Shown here piece after piece: positions 1 to 6,873 of a stretch of DNA of 32,900 nt. The translations under genes were made by a program, and so were the position numbers. Source of the stretch: an uncultured Planctomycetota bacterium (GTDB lineage Bacteria; Planctomycetota; Phycisphaerae; Phycisphaerales; UBA5793); contig CAADHA010000083.1 of assembly GCA_900696685.1 (NCBI GenBank), forward strand, positions 1-32,900, in the 5' to 3' direction. A model generated the notes under the pieces. That model did not search any database and had not been told where the DNA came from. It saw only the letters and a program-made list of their open reading frames with translations. Each line of letters starts with the position of its first letter. Position 1 is the stretch's first letter.

Positions 1-3
1 CTA

Positions 4-28
4 GAGCGTTCCCGCTTCATGTGTAGCG
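4..28. repeat. IS630 left terminal inverted repeat
   Basis: This 25-bp end matches the reverse complement of 1031-1055 at 20 of 25 positions, with the outer seven bases (GAGCGTT) and the inner six (GTAGCG) fully conserved. It overlaps the transposase stop codon at 17-19. Confidence 0.85.
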
Positions 29-945
29 GTATCCTGAGTGGGCGAAGCAGTTGATCGCGTCGCTTGGCGTGACTCGATCGAGCACGGACTGCATCGCTTG
101 CCACAGTCGATCCACCGTCCGGCACGCCAGGCTGCGCAGCAGCTGTTTGATCTTGGCGAAGATCATCTCGATCGGATTCAGGTCCGGGCTGTACGGCGGC
201 AGGTACCGCACCTCAGCGCCGACCGACTCGATGAGTTCAGTCACACGCTCGCCCTTGTGGCTGGAGAGGTTGTCCATCACCACGATGTCGCCGGGCTTGA
301 GTTGCGGCAGGAGCACCTGTTCGACGAACGCCTCGAACACATCGCGATTGACCGCGCCATCCACGACCATCGAGCAGCACAGGCCATGGCGGCCCAGCGC
401 GCCGATGAGCGTGGTCGTCTTCCAGTGGCCATGCGGTGTCTTGTTGATCAGGCGCTGCCCGCGCGGCGCCCGGCCACGCAAGCGCGTCATGTTCGTCTTG
501 GCCCAGGTCTCGTCGATGAAGATCAGTCGATCGACATCAACCTCTTCGATCCAGCGGCGCCACTCTTCGCGTCGCGCTGCCACGTCCGGACGATCCTGCT
601 CCGCCGCGTGGATCGTTTCTTTTTGAGCGTCAAGTCCAGCGATTGCAGCGCGTAGCCGATGCCCGACTGCGAACACTGGACGTCGATAAGCTCGCACAAT
701 TCCGCCAGCGTGGCGTCGGGATGCTGGGCGACGAGTTCGGCCAGTTGCTGCCGGCTGATCTTGATGTACCGCGCACCGCCCATCGGCCGCGCTTCCACTT
801 CGCCGCTTTCGCGGAAGCGTTGCTTGACGCGTCGCGCCCACGCCGGGCAGACGCTGAAGGCCCGTGCGATCGCTGAAGTCATCATGCCGCGTTCGTACGC
901 CGCGAGCACCTTGAGACGAAGATCCTTCGAATACGGCGAGGCCAT
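17..945 (-). CDS. IS630-family transposase, OrfA/OrfB joined by a -1 frameshift
   Basis: This is a DDE transposase that would cut and join the ends of the surrounding element. OrfA (945 down to 523) starts at an ATG with AAGGAG just upstream (MASPYSKDL...) and carries the helix-turn-helix DNA-binding part. OrfB runs in the -1 frame to the stop at 17 and carries the catalytic core: FIDETWAK (first Asp), [10 protein letters not shown] (second Asp) and [10 protein letters not shown] (Glu). The OrfA product reads ...LTLKKK and the OrfB frame continues ...[13 protein letters not shown], which together make the usual uninterrupted IS630 sequence. The switch falls on C-AAA-AAG at 625-619 (minus strand). 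I therefore read this as programmed slippage rather than a broken gene. A recent indel in an intact gene is the alternative. Confidence 0.88.
619..625 (-). other. Candidate -1 ribosomal frameshift site of the transposase
   Basis: On the minus strand OrfA reads CTC AAA AAG AAA. Slipping back one base gives CAA AAA GAA ACG, the OrfB frame. Lys-Lys codons on an A run ending in AAG are a known class of -1 slippery site in insertion sequences. I did not identify a stimulatory structure downstream. Confidence 0.6.
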
Positions 946-1030
946 CCTGGCTCCTTGTCCGGCTCGTTCATGAGCCGCACACACCATAGATGACGCCGTC
1001 GCCTGGCGCAACCGAACAAGCGCCGAACCG

Positions 1031-1055
1031 CGCTACGCTTGGAGTGGAAACGCTC
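1031..1055. repeat. IS630 right terminal inverted repeat
   Basis: This is the partner of the left repeat at 4-28. It is followed directly by TA (1056-1057), matching the TA at 2-3, as expected for a TA target duplication. Confidence 0.85.
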
Positions 1056-1165
1056 TAACGCTCTCTTCCACGGCCTTGCGGCCCGAATGGGCGACTTCGC
1101 CATCCGCAATCGGCAAGACGCCCGAAGGGCCTCGCCGCATTCATTCGCTCGGGGGGTTCACTTCG

Positions 1166-1714
1166 CTACGTCGCGATTGCCGGTGCGGGGACAGGCATGT
1201 CGAACTCGCGTGCCGCCTTCCTGGCTCCCTTCGGCAGGCCGATTGTCTGCGCGCTGATCTTGTCCTGGAGGCGCATGAGGCCCTCGATGAGCGCTTCGGG
1301 GCGCGGCGGACAGCCGGGGACGTAGATGTCCACCGGCACGACGAGGTCGACGCCCTTGACGACGTGGTAGCCATACTTGAAGTACGGCCCGCCGCCGACG
1401 GTGCAGGCCCCCATCGCCATGACGTACTTCGGATCGGGCATCTGCTCGTAGAGGCGGCGCACCCGCGAGGCCATCTTGTAGGTCACGGTTCCCGCGACGA
1501 TCATCAGGTCGCTCTGCCGGGGCGTGGCGCGGAACGCGCCGGCGCCGAAGCGATCGACGTCGAAGCGCGAGGCCCCAAAGGCCATCATCTCGATCGCGCA
1601 GCACGCCAGGCCGAAGGTCATCGGCCAGATGCTCGACTTCCGCGCCCAATTGAGCGCGAAGTCCACGCCGGTGATGATGATGTTGTCCTCGAAACGGTTC
1701 TCGATCCAACTCAT
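1166..1714 (-). CDS. nuoB: NADH-quinone oxidoreductase subunit B (NuoB)
   Basis: NuoB is the 182-residue peripheral-arm subunit of complex I that holds iron-sulfur cluster N2, the last electron carrier before quinone. The cluster ligands are all present: the tandem Cys38-Cys39 in [10 protein letters not shown], Cys104 in GACTVGGG and Cys135 in VPGCPPRP. The length is normal for the family. The usual operon order is nuoA-B-C-D. Here no nuoA lies immediately upstream (a terminator hairpin and an unrelated gene do), and an IS630 element lies immediately downstream. The gene therefore appears to have its own promoter, and any downstream nuo genes would be cut off by the IS. The start ATG has only a weak GGAAG about 10 bases upstream. 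Confidence 0.96.
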   Translation of the reverse strand: MSWIENRFEDNIIITGVDFALNWARKSSIWPMTFGLACCAIEMMAFGASRFDVDRFGAGAFRATPRQSDLMIVAGTVTYKMASRVRRLYEQMPDPKYVMAMGACTVGGGPYFKYGYHVVKGVDLVVPVDIYVPGCPPRPEALIEGLMRLQDKISAQTIGLPKGARKAAREFDMPVPAPAIAT

Positions 1715-1773
1715 GGGCTCAGGCTTCCGGGGGTTGGCAGACGTGCGGCCGACGCGTCGAGTCGCTGGATCGG

Positions 1774-1779
1774 ATCATA
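1774..1779 (-). promoter_or_regulatory. Candidate -10 element for nuoB
   Basis: The minus strand reads TATGAT (one mismatch to TATAAT), 59 bases before the nuoB ATG and after the upstream gene's terminator. No convincing -35 is seen at 16-18 bases. The position fits an independent nuoB transcript. Confidence 0.35.
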
Positions 1780-1844
1780 GTGTCTTCGCTCCGCCCGCAC
1801 CACGTGACACGCCGCATTCGAACGGCCGGCGGAATGAAAACGAG

Positions 1845-1874
1845 AGCGGGCCGCCGGTTTCCCGACGACCCGCT
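1845..1874 (-). terminator. Intrinsic terminator of the STN-like gene
   Basis: On the minus strand a 13-bp stem (two G-U pairs, otherwise Watson-Crick) closes a GAAA tetraloop and is followed by CTCGTTTTCATT. It lies 37 bases after the TGA of the gene at 1912-2853 and before nuoB, so the two genes should be transcribed separately. Confidence 0.8.
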
Positions 1875-1911
1875 GAGAGGTCTGGTTGAGCCGGCCGCAC
1901 CGGAGTGCGGC

Positions 1912-2853
1912 TCAGTTGCCCGGAGGATCGTTGGACATGATCACGCGCCCGCCGACGAGAACGGGGATCGCGGAGGACTCGATGTCCACGATCTTGGCGA
2001 AGCCCCAATCACCCGTGAGCGTGACGTAGCGCGGCGTGGGAATGGCGTGCGCCAGGCCCATCGCGCCTGTGTAGGCCGAGGCCTGGGCGCCGCGCACCCG
2101 GCCGGGCATGAAGGGATACCCGCCGACCTGGCGGTGGAGGTAGTCGGCGGCGTTGATGATGAGGTTGCCGCGGAAGTAGCGGATGCTGCCGCCGTCGCCG
2201 CCGAGGGATTCCCACTGCTGGGGCTCGACGATGGAGGTGATGATGTCGATGAGGAGGTCGGCCTCGTCGCCCTCGTTGGCGCGGTTCGTTTCGTCCTGCT
2301 GCTGCTGCTCATCGCGGAAGATGTTGCCCGTACCGCTGCTGCCCGACCCGGACTGCGTCGAGGCCTGGAGCACCGACTGGAGGTCGAGTTGCGGAGCATT
2401 GTCAAAGCGAGGGGGCACGAAGAGCAACTCGCGCACGGGATAGATGCGCACGTACTTGTCCTTGTTGAGGATCGTCTTGGTGCCGATCTCGACGAAGCCG
2501 TCGCCCAGCACCCAGGTCGTCTCCTCGTCCGTGGCCTGCTTCATGACCAGTTCGAGAATGGTCGCGAGGGAGGTGGGGTTCTTGAGTTTGAGGGTGATCT
2601 TGGCAGTCGGGTCGAAGCCTTCGCCGAAGCCCTGCTCGTTCCACTTCGCGAGAATGTCGAGACCCGACACCTCGGCGAGGAAGTTGACGACGCTGCGGAA
2701 CTCGTGCCCGCTGAAGTCAACATTGGGCAGGCGCGTGTTCATCAGTTTGCCCAGCGCCGTGGCTCGCGCCTGAAGATCCTGCTGAGCGGACGCTGATGCG
2801 ACGGCACCACCAAGAACGGCCGTGGCGGCGAGTGTCATGACAAGACGACGCAT
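1912..2853 (-). CDS. Secreted protein with an STN/secretin-N-like domain
   Basis: The 313-residue product starts at ATG 2853, which has AAGGAG seven bases upstream. An earlier in-frame start at 2904 lacks this. Residues 1-23 are a Sec signal peptide ending ASA. Residues about 45-125 (VNFLAEVSGLDILAKW ... KITLKLKN ... ILELVMKQ ... WVLGDGFVEIGT) follow the beta-alpha pattern of the short N-terminal domain of secretins and TonB receptors. YPVRELLF then resembles the segment after such domains in planctomycete proteins. The rest includes a Ser/Gln/Glu-rich low-complexity stretch and a C-terminal part I do not recognise. There is no secretin pore domain, so it is not a channel itself. It is probably periplasmic, with unknown function. 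A strong terminator follows. Confidence 0.8.
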   Translation of the reverse strand: MRRLVMTLAATAVLGGAVASASAQQDLQARATALGKLMNTRLPNVDFSGHEFRSVVNFLAEVSGLDILAKWNEQGFGEGFDPTAKITLKLKNPTSLATILELVMKQATDEETTWVLGDGFVEIGTKTILNKDKYVRIYPVRELLFVPPRFDNAPQLDLQSVLQASTQSGSGSSGTGNIFRDEQQQQDETNRANEGDEADLLIDIITSIVEPQQWESLGGDGGSIRYFRGNLIINAADYLHRQVGGYPFMPGRVRGAQASAYTGAMGLAHAIPTPRYVTLTGDWGFAKIVDIESSAIPVLVGGRVIMSNDPPGN

Positions 2854-2912
2854 GGATTGCTCCTTGACATTTGGGCCACGGGCGGTCGCTGATGCCGCCC
2901 TCACTCAACCGG

Positions 2913-2940
2913 ATGATAGCACCCCGGGTCTCTGGCACAA
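2913..2940 (-). promoter_or_regulatory. Candidate sigma70-type promoter of the STN-like gene
   Basis: The minus strand has TTGTGC, a 16-base spacer and TATCAT (one mismatch to consensus), ending 59 bases before the ATG at 2853. The -35 is weak (three matches). Confidence 0.35.
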
Positions 2941-2966
2941 TCCAGTGGAACTTCTCTCTCGGAATT

Positions 2967-2985
2967 TTCCCGGACGGACCGGGAA
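2967..2985 (-). terminator. Hairpin downstream of the large secreted protein gene, possible terminator
   Basis: A perfect 7-bp stem (TTCCCGG/CCGGGAA, 5-base loop) lies about 120 bases past the stop at 3106. Its minus-strand tail (AATTCC) is not a true U run, so termination activity is uncertain. The remainder of 2854-3105 shows no gene. Confidence 0.35.
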
Positions 2986-3105
2986 TGCCGGAATTTCGAG
3001 TTCCGTGGGCGGAAGCGATTTGCTCGATCGACCGACCCGGCAGTCGACCGGCCCAACGCCCTCCATCGGCTCAAACGTCCCGGGACCTGTGCCATGCAAG
3101 GACAT

Positions 3106-4932
3106 CTACCGGCCCGTTGGAGAATGCGTTGCATCGGCCGACGCCCTGAGCCGCTCCAGACTCCTGAGCATTTCCGACGAGGCGAGGACGACCATCGTCG
3201 AAGCCGCGATCGGCATGGTCTGGTCCCACACGGCAGTGCGAATCCCGCCGAGGGCGAGGTCGGGCTGGCGAAGGCGGTAGCGTTCCACCTCGCGAGCCTG
3301 AAGTTGCCTCAGGAAACGGAATGACTGCTGAAGATTCAGTACTTCCGTCGAGCGCATCTCGGCGGGCGTCAGCCTCTCGCTGCCGAGGAGTGCGGCCGCA
3401 CCTGCGACGAGGTGGGCGGCGTGCCAGTCGGGCGGCTGCGTCGGGCGATAGCGCAATGCGCCGGCGAGGTCCTCCCCTGCCGACGCGTCGCCGCTCCGAA
3501 CGGGCAATCTCGACCACACTCGCTCGCGCAAAGCGCTGAGCGCCTTGCCGGCCGCGACGTCGCCCGAGCGTTCCGCGAGTTCTACTTCGCCGAGCGCCAG
3601 CCACGGCCAGGCAAGCGGCTGAAGTTCGACCGAGACTGAAGCCCAGGCGGCATCCAGTGCCTCGCGCGTTCCGATCGCCATCGCGACCAGTGCCCGATCC
3701 TCCGGCGAGAGGTCCGGGGCGAACCCCGCCTCGGGCGTCCACGCGGCGTAAAGGGCCCGCGTCGAATCGGCCACCAGCGCGCGGAGTTCGTCATCCAGGT
3801 CGACAGGCGCAAGACGCCGCGCGACTATGCAGACGAAGGCGGACGTCCGCGCATCCGCGGCGGCGGTGGCGCGCATGGACTCATCCCGGTCGAGGAAGCC
3901 GAGCAGGGCGAGGGCGACCGTGCGCGCCGCTGCGGCCTGATCGGATCGCCCGCGGCGGACCTCGGAGTAGTTCAGCAGGGCCAGTGACGCAAACGCATGC
4001 TCAGCCAGCGTGGCACGCTCCTGGAGCCGGCGGTCGGTCTGCGGCGCGTAGTCGCCAAGCAGGACCAGGCGGCCGGGACCATCCGGCAGCGAGAGCGTCG
4101 AGCGAATGAGATACCCGGCCGCCTCGTCGCCGAGACGTGCGATCTCTGCTTCGTCGATCGACTGCAGAGGTACCGGCCGACTTCCACGGTAAAGAAACGT
4201 CGGCGGTCCCTGCCGCGTCGCCTGCGCCAGATGCAGCGTCTGAAACTTCCACACGCGGATCGTCGAGTTGGCGATTTCCATGTCCACGGCTTCCGTGGCA
4301 ACGCCGGTCTGCGCCAGCATGGCCACCAGCGCCCCGGCAAGGCGCGTGTCGTGGGCAAGCAACTCCGCCGGAAAGAGCGTGAAACTCTCCCCGGCCCGAC
4401 GCAGAAGCAGACCGTCCAGCCCAGGCCGAATGCCCGTAAGAACCCGGTCGAGCGTTGTGCCGCGCAAGCGCTCAGGAGAGTGAGCGAAGTCGATTTCGAG
4501 GGTGCGAAACGGAGATTCGAGAAACGCCTGCTGCCGATCGGCCTGCACATCGGGATCATCGACGCCGGCGACGGTCTGAAGTGCAGCGCCCATGGCGCGT
4601 CGCACGGCCCCCGTCAGAACACGGGTGGCCGGCCCTTCTCGATCCGGGTTGCCGCCTGCTCCAGAGAGGCGCGATATGTCCACGCCGGCGGACGAACCCA
4701 TCGGTCGACCGGCGAGGCGGATTCCCACCCACACGCCGAAGCATCCATCCGGCAAGGGTACGTCGGTGGGCGTCTCGCCAGCGTCCAGCCAGGCCGAAAC
4801 CTCTGAATACAGCGCAAGCGCCGCGTTCGGATCGAGGCTCGACGGCGCCGCGGGCGGTTGCCCCGCCGCAACTGACGCGGCTGTGAAACAGGCGATGCCG
4901 ACCGCCAACACGCTGCGGCCCGGAGGCCACAT
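3106..4932 (-). CDS. Large secreted protein of unknown function
   Basis: I do not recognise this family. With the ATG at 4932 the product is 608 residues and begins with a clear signal peptide (MWPPGRSVLAVGIACF... ending SVAAG), so it should be exported. The mature part is Ala/Leu/Arg-rich, looks mostly alpha-helical in its second half (runs such as ALALLGFLDRDESM, LVAMAIGTREALDAAW) and shows no catalytic motif I can name. The frame stays open up to a TTG at 5223, but the upstream 97 codons are Arg-rich, poor in G/C at the third base and not protein-like, which favours 4932. Against that, the best ribosome site in the area (AAGGAGG at 5092-5086) precedes an in-frame TTG at 5079 and ATG at 5073. 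It follows uppS on the same strand. Confidence 0.65.
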   Translation of the reverse strand: MWPPGRSVLAVGIACFTAASVAAGQPPAAPSSLDPNAALALYSEVSAWLDAGETPTDVPLPDGCFGVWVGIRLAGRPMGSSAGVDISRLSGAGGNPDREGPATRVLTGAVRRAMGAALQTVAGVDDPDVQADRQQAFLESPFRTLEIDFAHSPERLRGTTLDRVLTGIRPGLDGLLLRRAGESFTLFPAELLAHDTRLAGALVAMLAQTGVATEAVDMEIANSTIRVWKFQTLHLAQATRQGPPTFLYRGSRPVPLQSIDEAEIARLGDEAAGYLIRSTLSLPDGPGRLVLLGDYAPQTDRRLQERATLAEHAFASLALLNYSEVRRGRSDQAAAARTVALALLGFLDRDESMRATAAADARTSAFVCIVARRLAPVDLDDELRALVADSTRALYAAWTPEAGFAPDLSPEDRALVAMAIGTREALDAAWASVSVELQPLAWPWLALGEVELAERSGDVAAGKALSALRERVWSRLPVRSGDASAGEDLAGALRYRPTQPPDWHAAHLVAGAAALLGSERLTPAEMRSTEVLNLQQSFRFLRQLQAREVERYRLRQPDLALGGIRTAVWDQTMPIAASTMVVLASSEMLRSLERLRASADATHSPTGR

Positions 4933-5219
4933 GCCGTTGCGGGCCGACCGCTTCAGGCTTGCCCCCGTGGCGCCGTCCACGCACCCGTGACCCGCAAGGC
5001 CACATCTTCCCGGACCATGCGGCGCGGCACGAGGTTTGAACCCTGGGGGGTCAGACAACTGGAGACAGGCCATGCTCAATACCTTCCTCCTTACCGATAA
5101 CCGCCGCCGACTCCTGCTGCTGACGCTCCTGACTTTCGCCAGCCTCTGCTGAGCGGCTTGGAGAGTCATCGCCCGGCCGCTCCGTGTGTCCAGCCGCCGG
5201 TCGCTGTCATCATTCACGG
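4933..5219. other. Leader region between uppS and the secreted protein; start ambiguity and a tiny opposite ORF
   Basis: Minus strand: AAGGAGG (5092-5086) is followed after 6 bases by an in-frame TTG and after 12 by an ATG. Using either would add about 50 residues in front of the signal peptide. Plus strand: a 26-codon ORF (5071-5151) starts at an ATG preceded by GGAG and ends in a leucine-rich stretch (RRRLLLLTLLTF). It could be a small membrane peptide or chance. No other gene was recognised here. Confidence 0.4.
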
Positions 5220-6050
5220 TCAAGTGTTGCTGCCGTCAACGCCTCCGAAGCGCCGATGCCGGCCGGCATAATCGCGTATCGCCTCGCGCAATCCCTCCAC
5301 CCCGAAGTCGGGCCAGAGCGTCTTGGTCACGTACAACTCCGCGTAACTGATCTGCCAGAGCAGGTAATTGCTGATACGCATTTCGCCGGCCGTGCGGACG
5401 AGCAGGTCGGGATCGGGCAGTTCCGGCACGTAAAGGTGCGAGCGGATCGTCTCCTCTGTGATCTCGTCAACCCGCATCGCACCGGCCGCCACTTTCGATG
5501 AGATCGCGCGCACCGCGTCGGTGATTTCCGCGCGAGAGCCGTAGTTGATCGCCAGGACGAGTTTGAGCCCCGTGCAGTGCCTCGTCGCCTCGATCGTGCG
5601 GTCGAGTTCCTCGAGGACTCGGCGAGGCAGTCCGCTGCGCCGGCCGCACTGCATGAAGCGGATGTTGTTGTCGATCATCTCCTGCCGCTCGGCGATGAGG
5701 TAGTCCTCGTAGAGGCTCATGAGAAAGTCCACCTCGTCCTCGGGGCGCTTCCAGTTCTCGATGGAGAAGCTGTAAAGCGTGAGCGCGTCGATTCCAAGAT
5801 GGGCGCATTCCGTGACGACGGCGCGGACGGACTGCGCGCCGGTCTTGTGGCCATGCACGCGCGGCAGCCCGCGCTCCACCGCCCAGCGACCGTTGCCGTC
5901 CATGATGATCGCGATGCTGCGCGGCAGACGCGAAGTAGGAACGTCCGGCAGCCGCAGGTGCGGCGTGGGGCGGGGCGGCACGTGCACCGCAGCCGACGCC
6001 TTGCCCGCTTCCACCTTGCCCGTACTCCCGCTCTCTGCAGCCGCTTCCAT
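5220..6050 (-). CDS. uppS: Isoprenyl transferase / undecaprenyl diphosphate synthase
   Basis: This is a cis-prenyltransferase that adds isopentenyl units to farnesyl diphosphate to make the undecaprenyl carrier for cell-wall and glycan precursors, on the cytoplasmic face of the membrane. The 276-residue sequence has the catalytic Asp51 in IAIIMDGNGRWA, the HGHKTGAQSV segment, TLYSFSIENWKRP, the NYGSRAEI motif, and RTAGEMRISNYLLWQ with the acidic AELYVT end that binds diphosphate-Mg. Family members are usually about 250 residues. The extra about 40 residues at the N terminus are Ala/Pro-rich and probably not catalytic. The ATG at 6050 has no ribosome site but sits seven bases after a TACAAT box, so the message may be leaderless. 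Confidence 0.95.
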   Translation of the reverse strand: MEAAAESGSTGKVEAGKASAAVHVPPRPTPHLRLPDVPTSRLPRSIAIIMDGNGRWAVERGLPRVHGHKTGAQSVRAVVTECAHLGIDALTLYSFSIENWKRPEDEVDFLMSLYEDYLIAERQEMIDNNIRFMQCGRRSGLPRRVLEELDRTIEATRHCTGLKLVLAINYGSRAEITDAVRAISSKVAAGAMRVDEITEETIRSHLYVPELPDPDLLVRTAGEMRISNYLLWQISYAELYVTKTLWPDFGVEGLREAIRDYAGRHRRFGGVDGSNT

Positions 6051-6057
6051 CGCATCG

Positions 6058-6085
6058 ATTGTATCACGGCTCGGCGAGCCTTCAG
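6058..6085 (-). promoter_or_regulatory. Candidate promoter of uppS, predicting a leaderless mRNA
   Basis: The minus strand has CTGAAG, a 16-base spacer and TACAAT (one mismatch to TATAAT). The -10 ends seven bases before the uppS ATG, so transcription would begin at or next to the start codon. A short hairpin (GGCTC/GAGCC) lies in the spacer. Confidence 0.4.
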
Positions 6086-6460
6086 CCGACGGAGGTCGGT
6101 CGCGCCGTGCAGCACGCGCGTGGTCAGCGCCCTGGGTCGAGAACCCGCCTGCGCCGCCGTGGAAGAGGTCCGGAAGGCAAGGAACACTCCCGTTTTGATG
6201 TTGCAGCCGCCGGCCTGCCGAGAGTGAAGCGGGGCTGAATCAGCCCGGTTCACCTTGCCGCCCCGGCGGCGAGGCCGGGCAAGGCAGCGCCCTCTCGGCC
6301 GCGGACCCGCCGCCCGGCGGCGGTCCGGGGCGGTGTACGCCATGAAGTGCAGACCCGATCCAGCCACCGGTCGTTCCAGAGGGGAGCCGTCGAGCACGCT
6401 GCCGGCTGCGCAGAGCCGTGCCCTGTGCGCTCCATCCCGCCTCACAAAAGGAGACTCGTC
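6086..6460. other. Divergent intergenic region with three strong hairpins, no gene seen
   Basis: No coding region is convincing in this stretch between uppS and the small secreted protein. It holds a 15-base palindrome (6232-6246, GGGCTGA/TCAGCCC), a two-part stem (6253-6284, CCTTG/CAAGG around CCCGGC/GCCGGG) and a GC-rich stem (6303-6326, GGACC...GGTCC). Such a cluster could be a structured 5' leader or a small RNA. I could not match it to a known RNA family. Confidence 0.45.
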
Positions 6461-6793
6461 ATGAAACGTGTCCGAATTGCCGCGTGCGCCCTCACGCTTG
6501 TCGTGATCACGCTGTCGCTCGATGCCCAACCGGTTCCGCAGATGCGTCGGACGCAGCAGCAGGTTCTGACGGAGATCATCGCACGGCACCTGGAACTGGG
6601 CCGCATGATCCCGCCTGACACGTTTCGGCATACTGAGGCGCTGCGCCGCGCTCAGGCGGGACAGATCATCGCGATCTGGGCGATCACTCTGTCCGACGAC
6701 CGTGCCTTTGAGGTGCAGGTGCGGCAGTGCTGCGCAGCCCTGCGCGAGCAGTGGCCCTGGCTTGTGGAGGACTGCCTGCCCTGCCGCAAGTAA
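6461..6793 (+). CDS. Small secreted protein, unknown function
   Basis: The 110-residue product starts at the ATG preceded by AAAAGGAG with a 7-base gap, so upstream in-frame starts are rejected. It begins with MKR and a hydrophobic signal peptide (LTLVVITLSLDA), giving a mature protein of about 88 residues. That part has a helical Gln/Arg/Glu-rich region and a Cys-bearing tail (QCC and DCLPC), suggesting disulfides or metal binding. No family was recognised. It converges on the PEP-CTERM gene across a shared hairpin. Confidence 0.7.
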   Translation: MKRVRIAACALTLVVITLSLDAQPVPQMRRTQQQVLTEIIARHLELGRMIPPDTFRHTEALRRAQAGQIIAIWAITLSDDRAFEVQVRQCCAALREQWPWLVEDCLPCRK

Positions 6794-6818
6794 TGGAGCG
6801 GACACCCGCGCGCCACAC

Positions 6819-6840
6819 GGCCGCCGGACAACCGGCGGCC
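6819..6840. terminator. Bidirectional GC-rich hairpin between convergent genes
   Basis: A perfect 9-bp stem (GGCCGCCGG/CCGGCGGCC) with a 4-base ACAA loop lies 25 bases after the small secreted protein and 33 bases after the end of the opposing PEP-CTERM gene. There is no T run on either side, so it may be a U-less terminator or an mRNA 3'-end stabiliser. Confidence 0.5.
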
Positions 6841-6873
6841 GCGCAGCGAGCGTCGATCGGACAGGAGAGCGGG

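Larger units (their letters stand above)
4..1055 (-). mobile_element. IS630-family insertion sequence, complete, 1,052 bp
   Basis: Seen: both ends carry related inverted repeats of about 25 bp (20 of 25 positions match), each beginning GAGCGTT, and each end is flanked by TA (positions 2-3 and 1056-1057). Known: IS630/Tc1-type elements insert at TA and duplicate it. The only gene inside is a two-frame DDE transposase on the minus strand, and its stop codon lies within the left repeat. Both repeats, the three catalytic acidic residues and a ribosome-binding site are present, so the copy looks young and possibly active. It sits about 110 bp downstream of nuoB, where nuoC would be expected in a standard complex I operon. 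Confidence 0.92.

Noticed and set aside
17-945. Transposase as a frameshifted pseudogene
   Set aside because: The frame change falls exactly on an A-AAG slip site, all catalytic residues and both repeats are intact, and a -1 slip gives the family sequence. Programmed frameshifting is the simpler reading.
5030-5046. GGTTCAAACC on the minus strand, like a tRNA T-loop
   Set aside because: The T-stem pairs only partly, and no anticodon arm or acceptor stem is found around it.
6160-6186. GGTCCGGAAGG motif resembling the SRP RNA tip
   Set aside because: The following bases (CAAGGAAC) lack the conserved GAAGCAGC and the paired flanks of SRP RNA.
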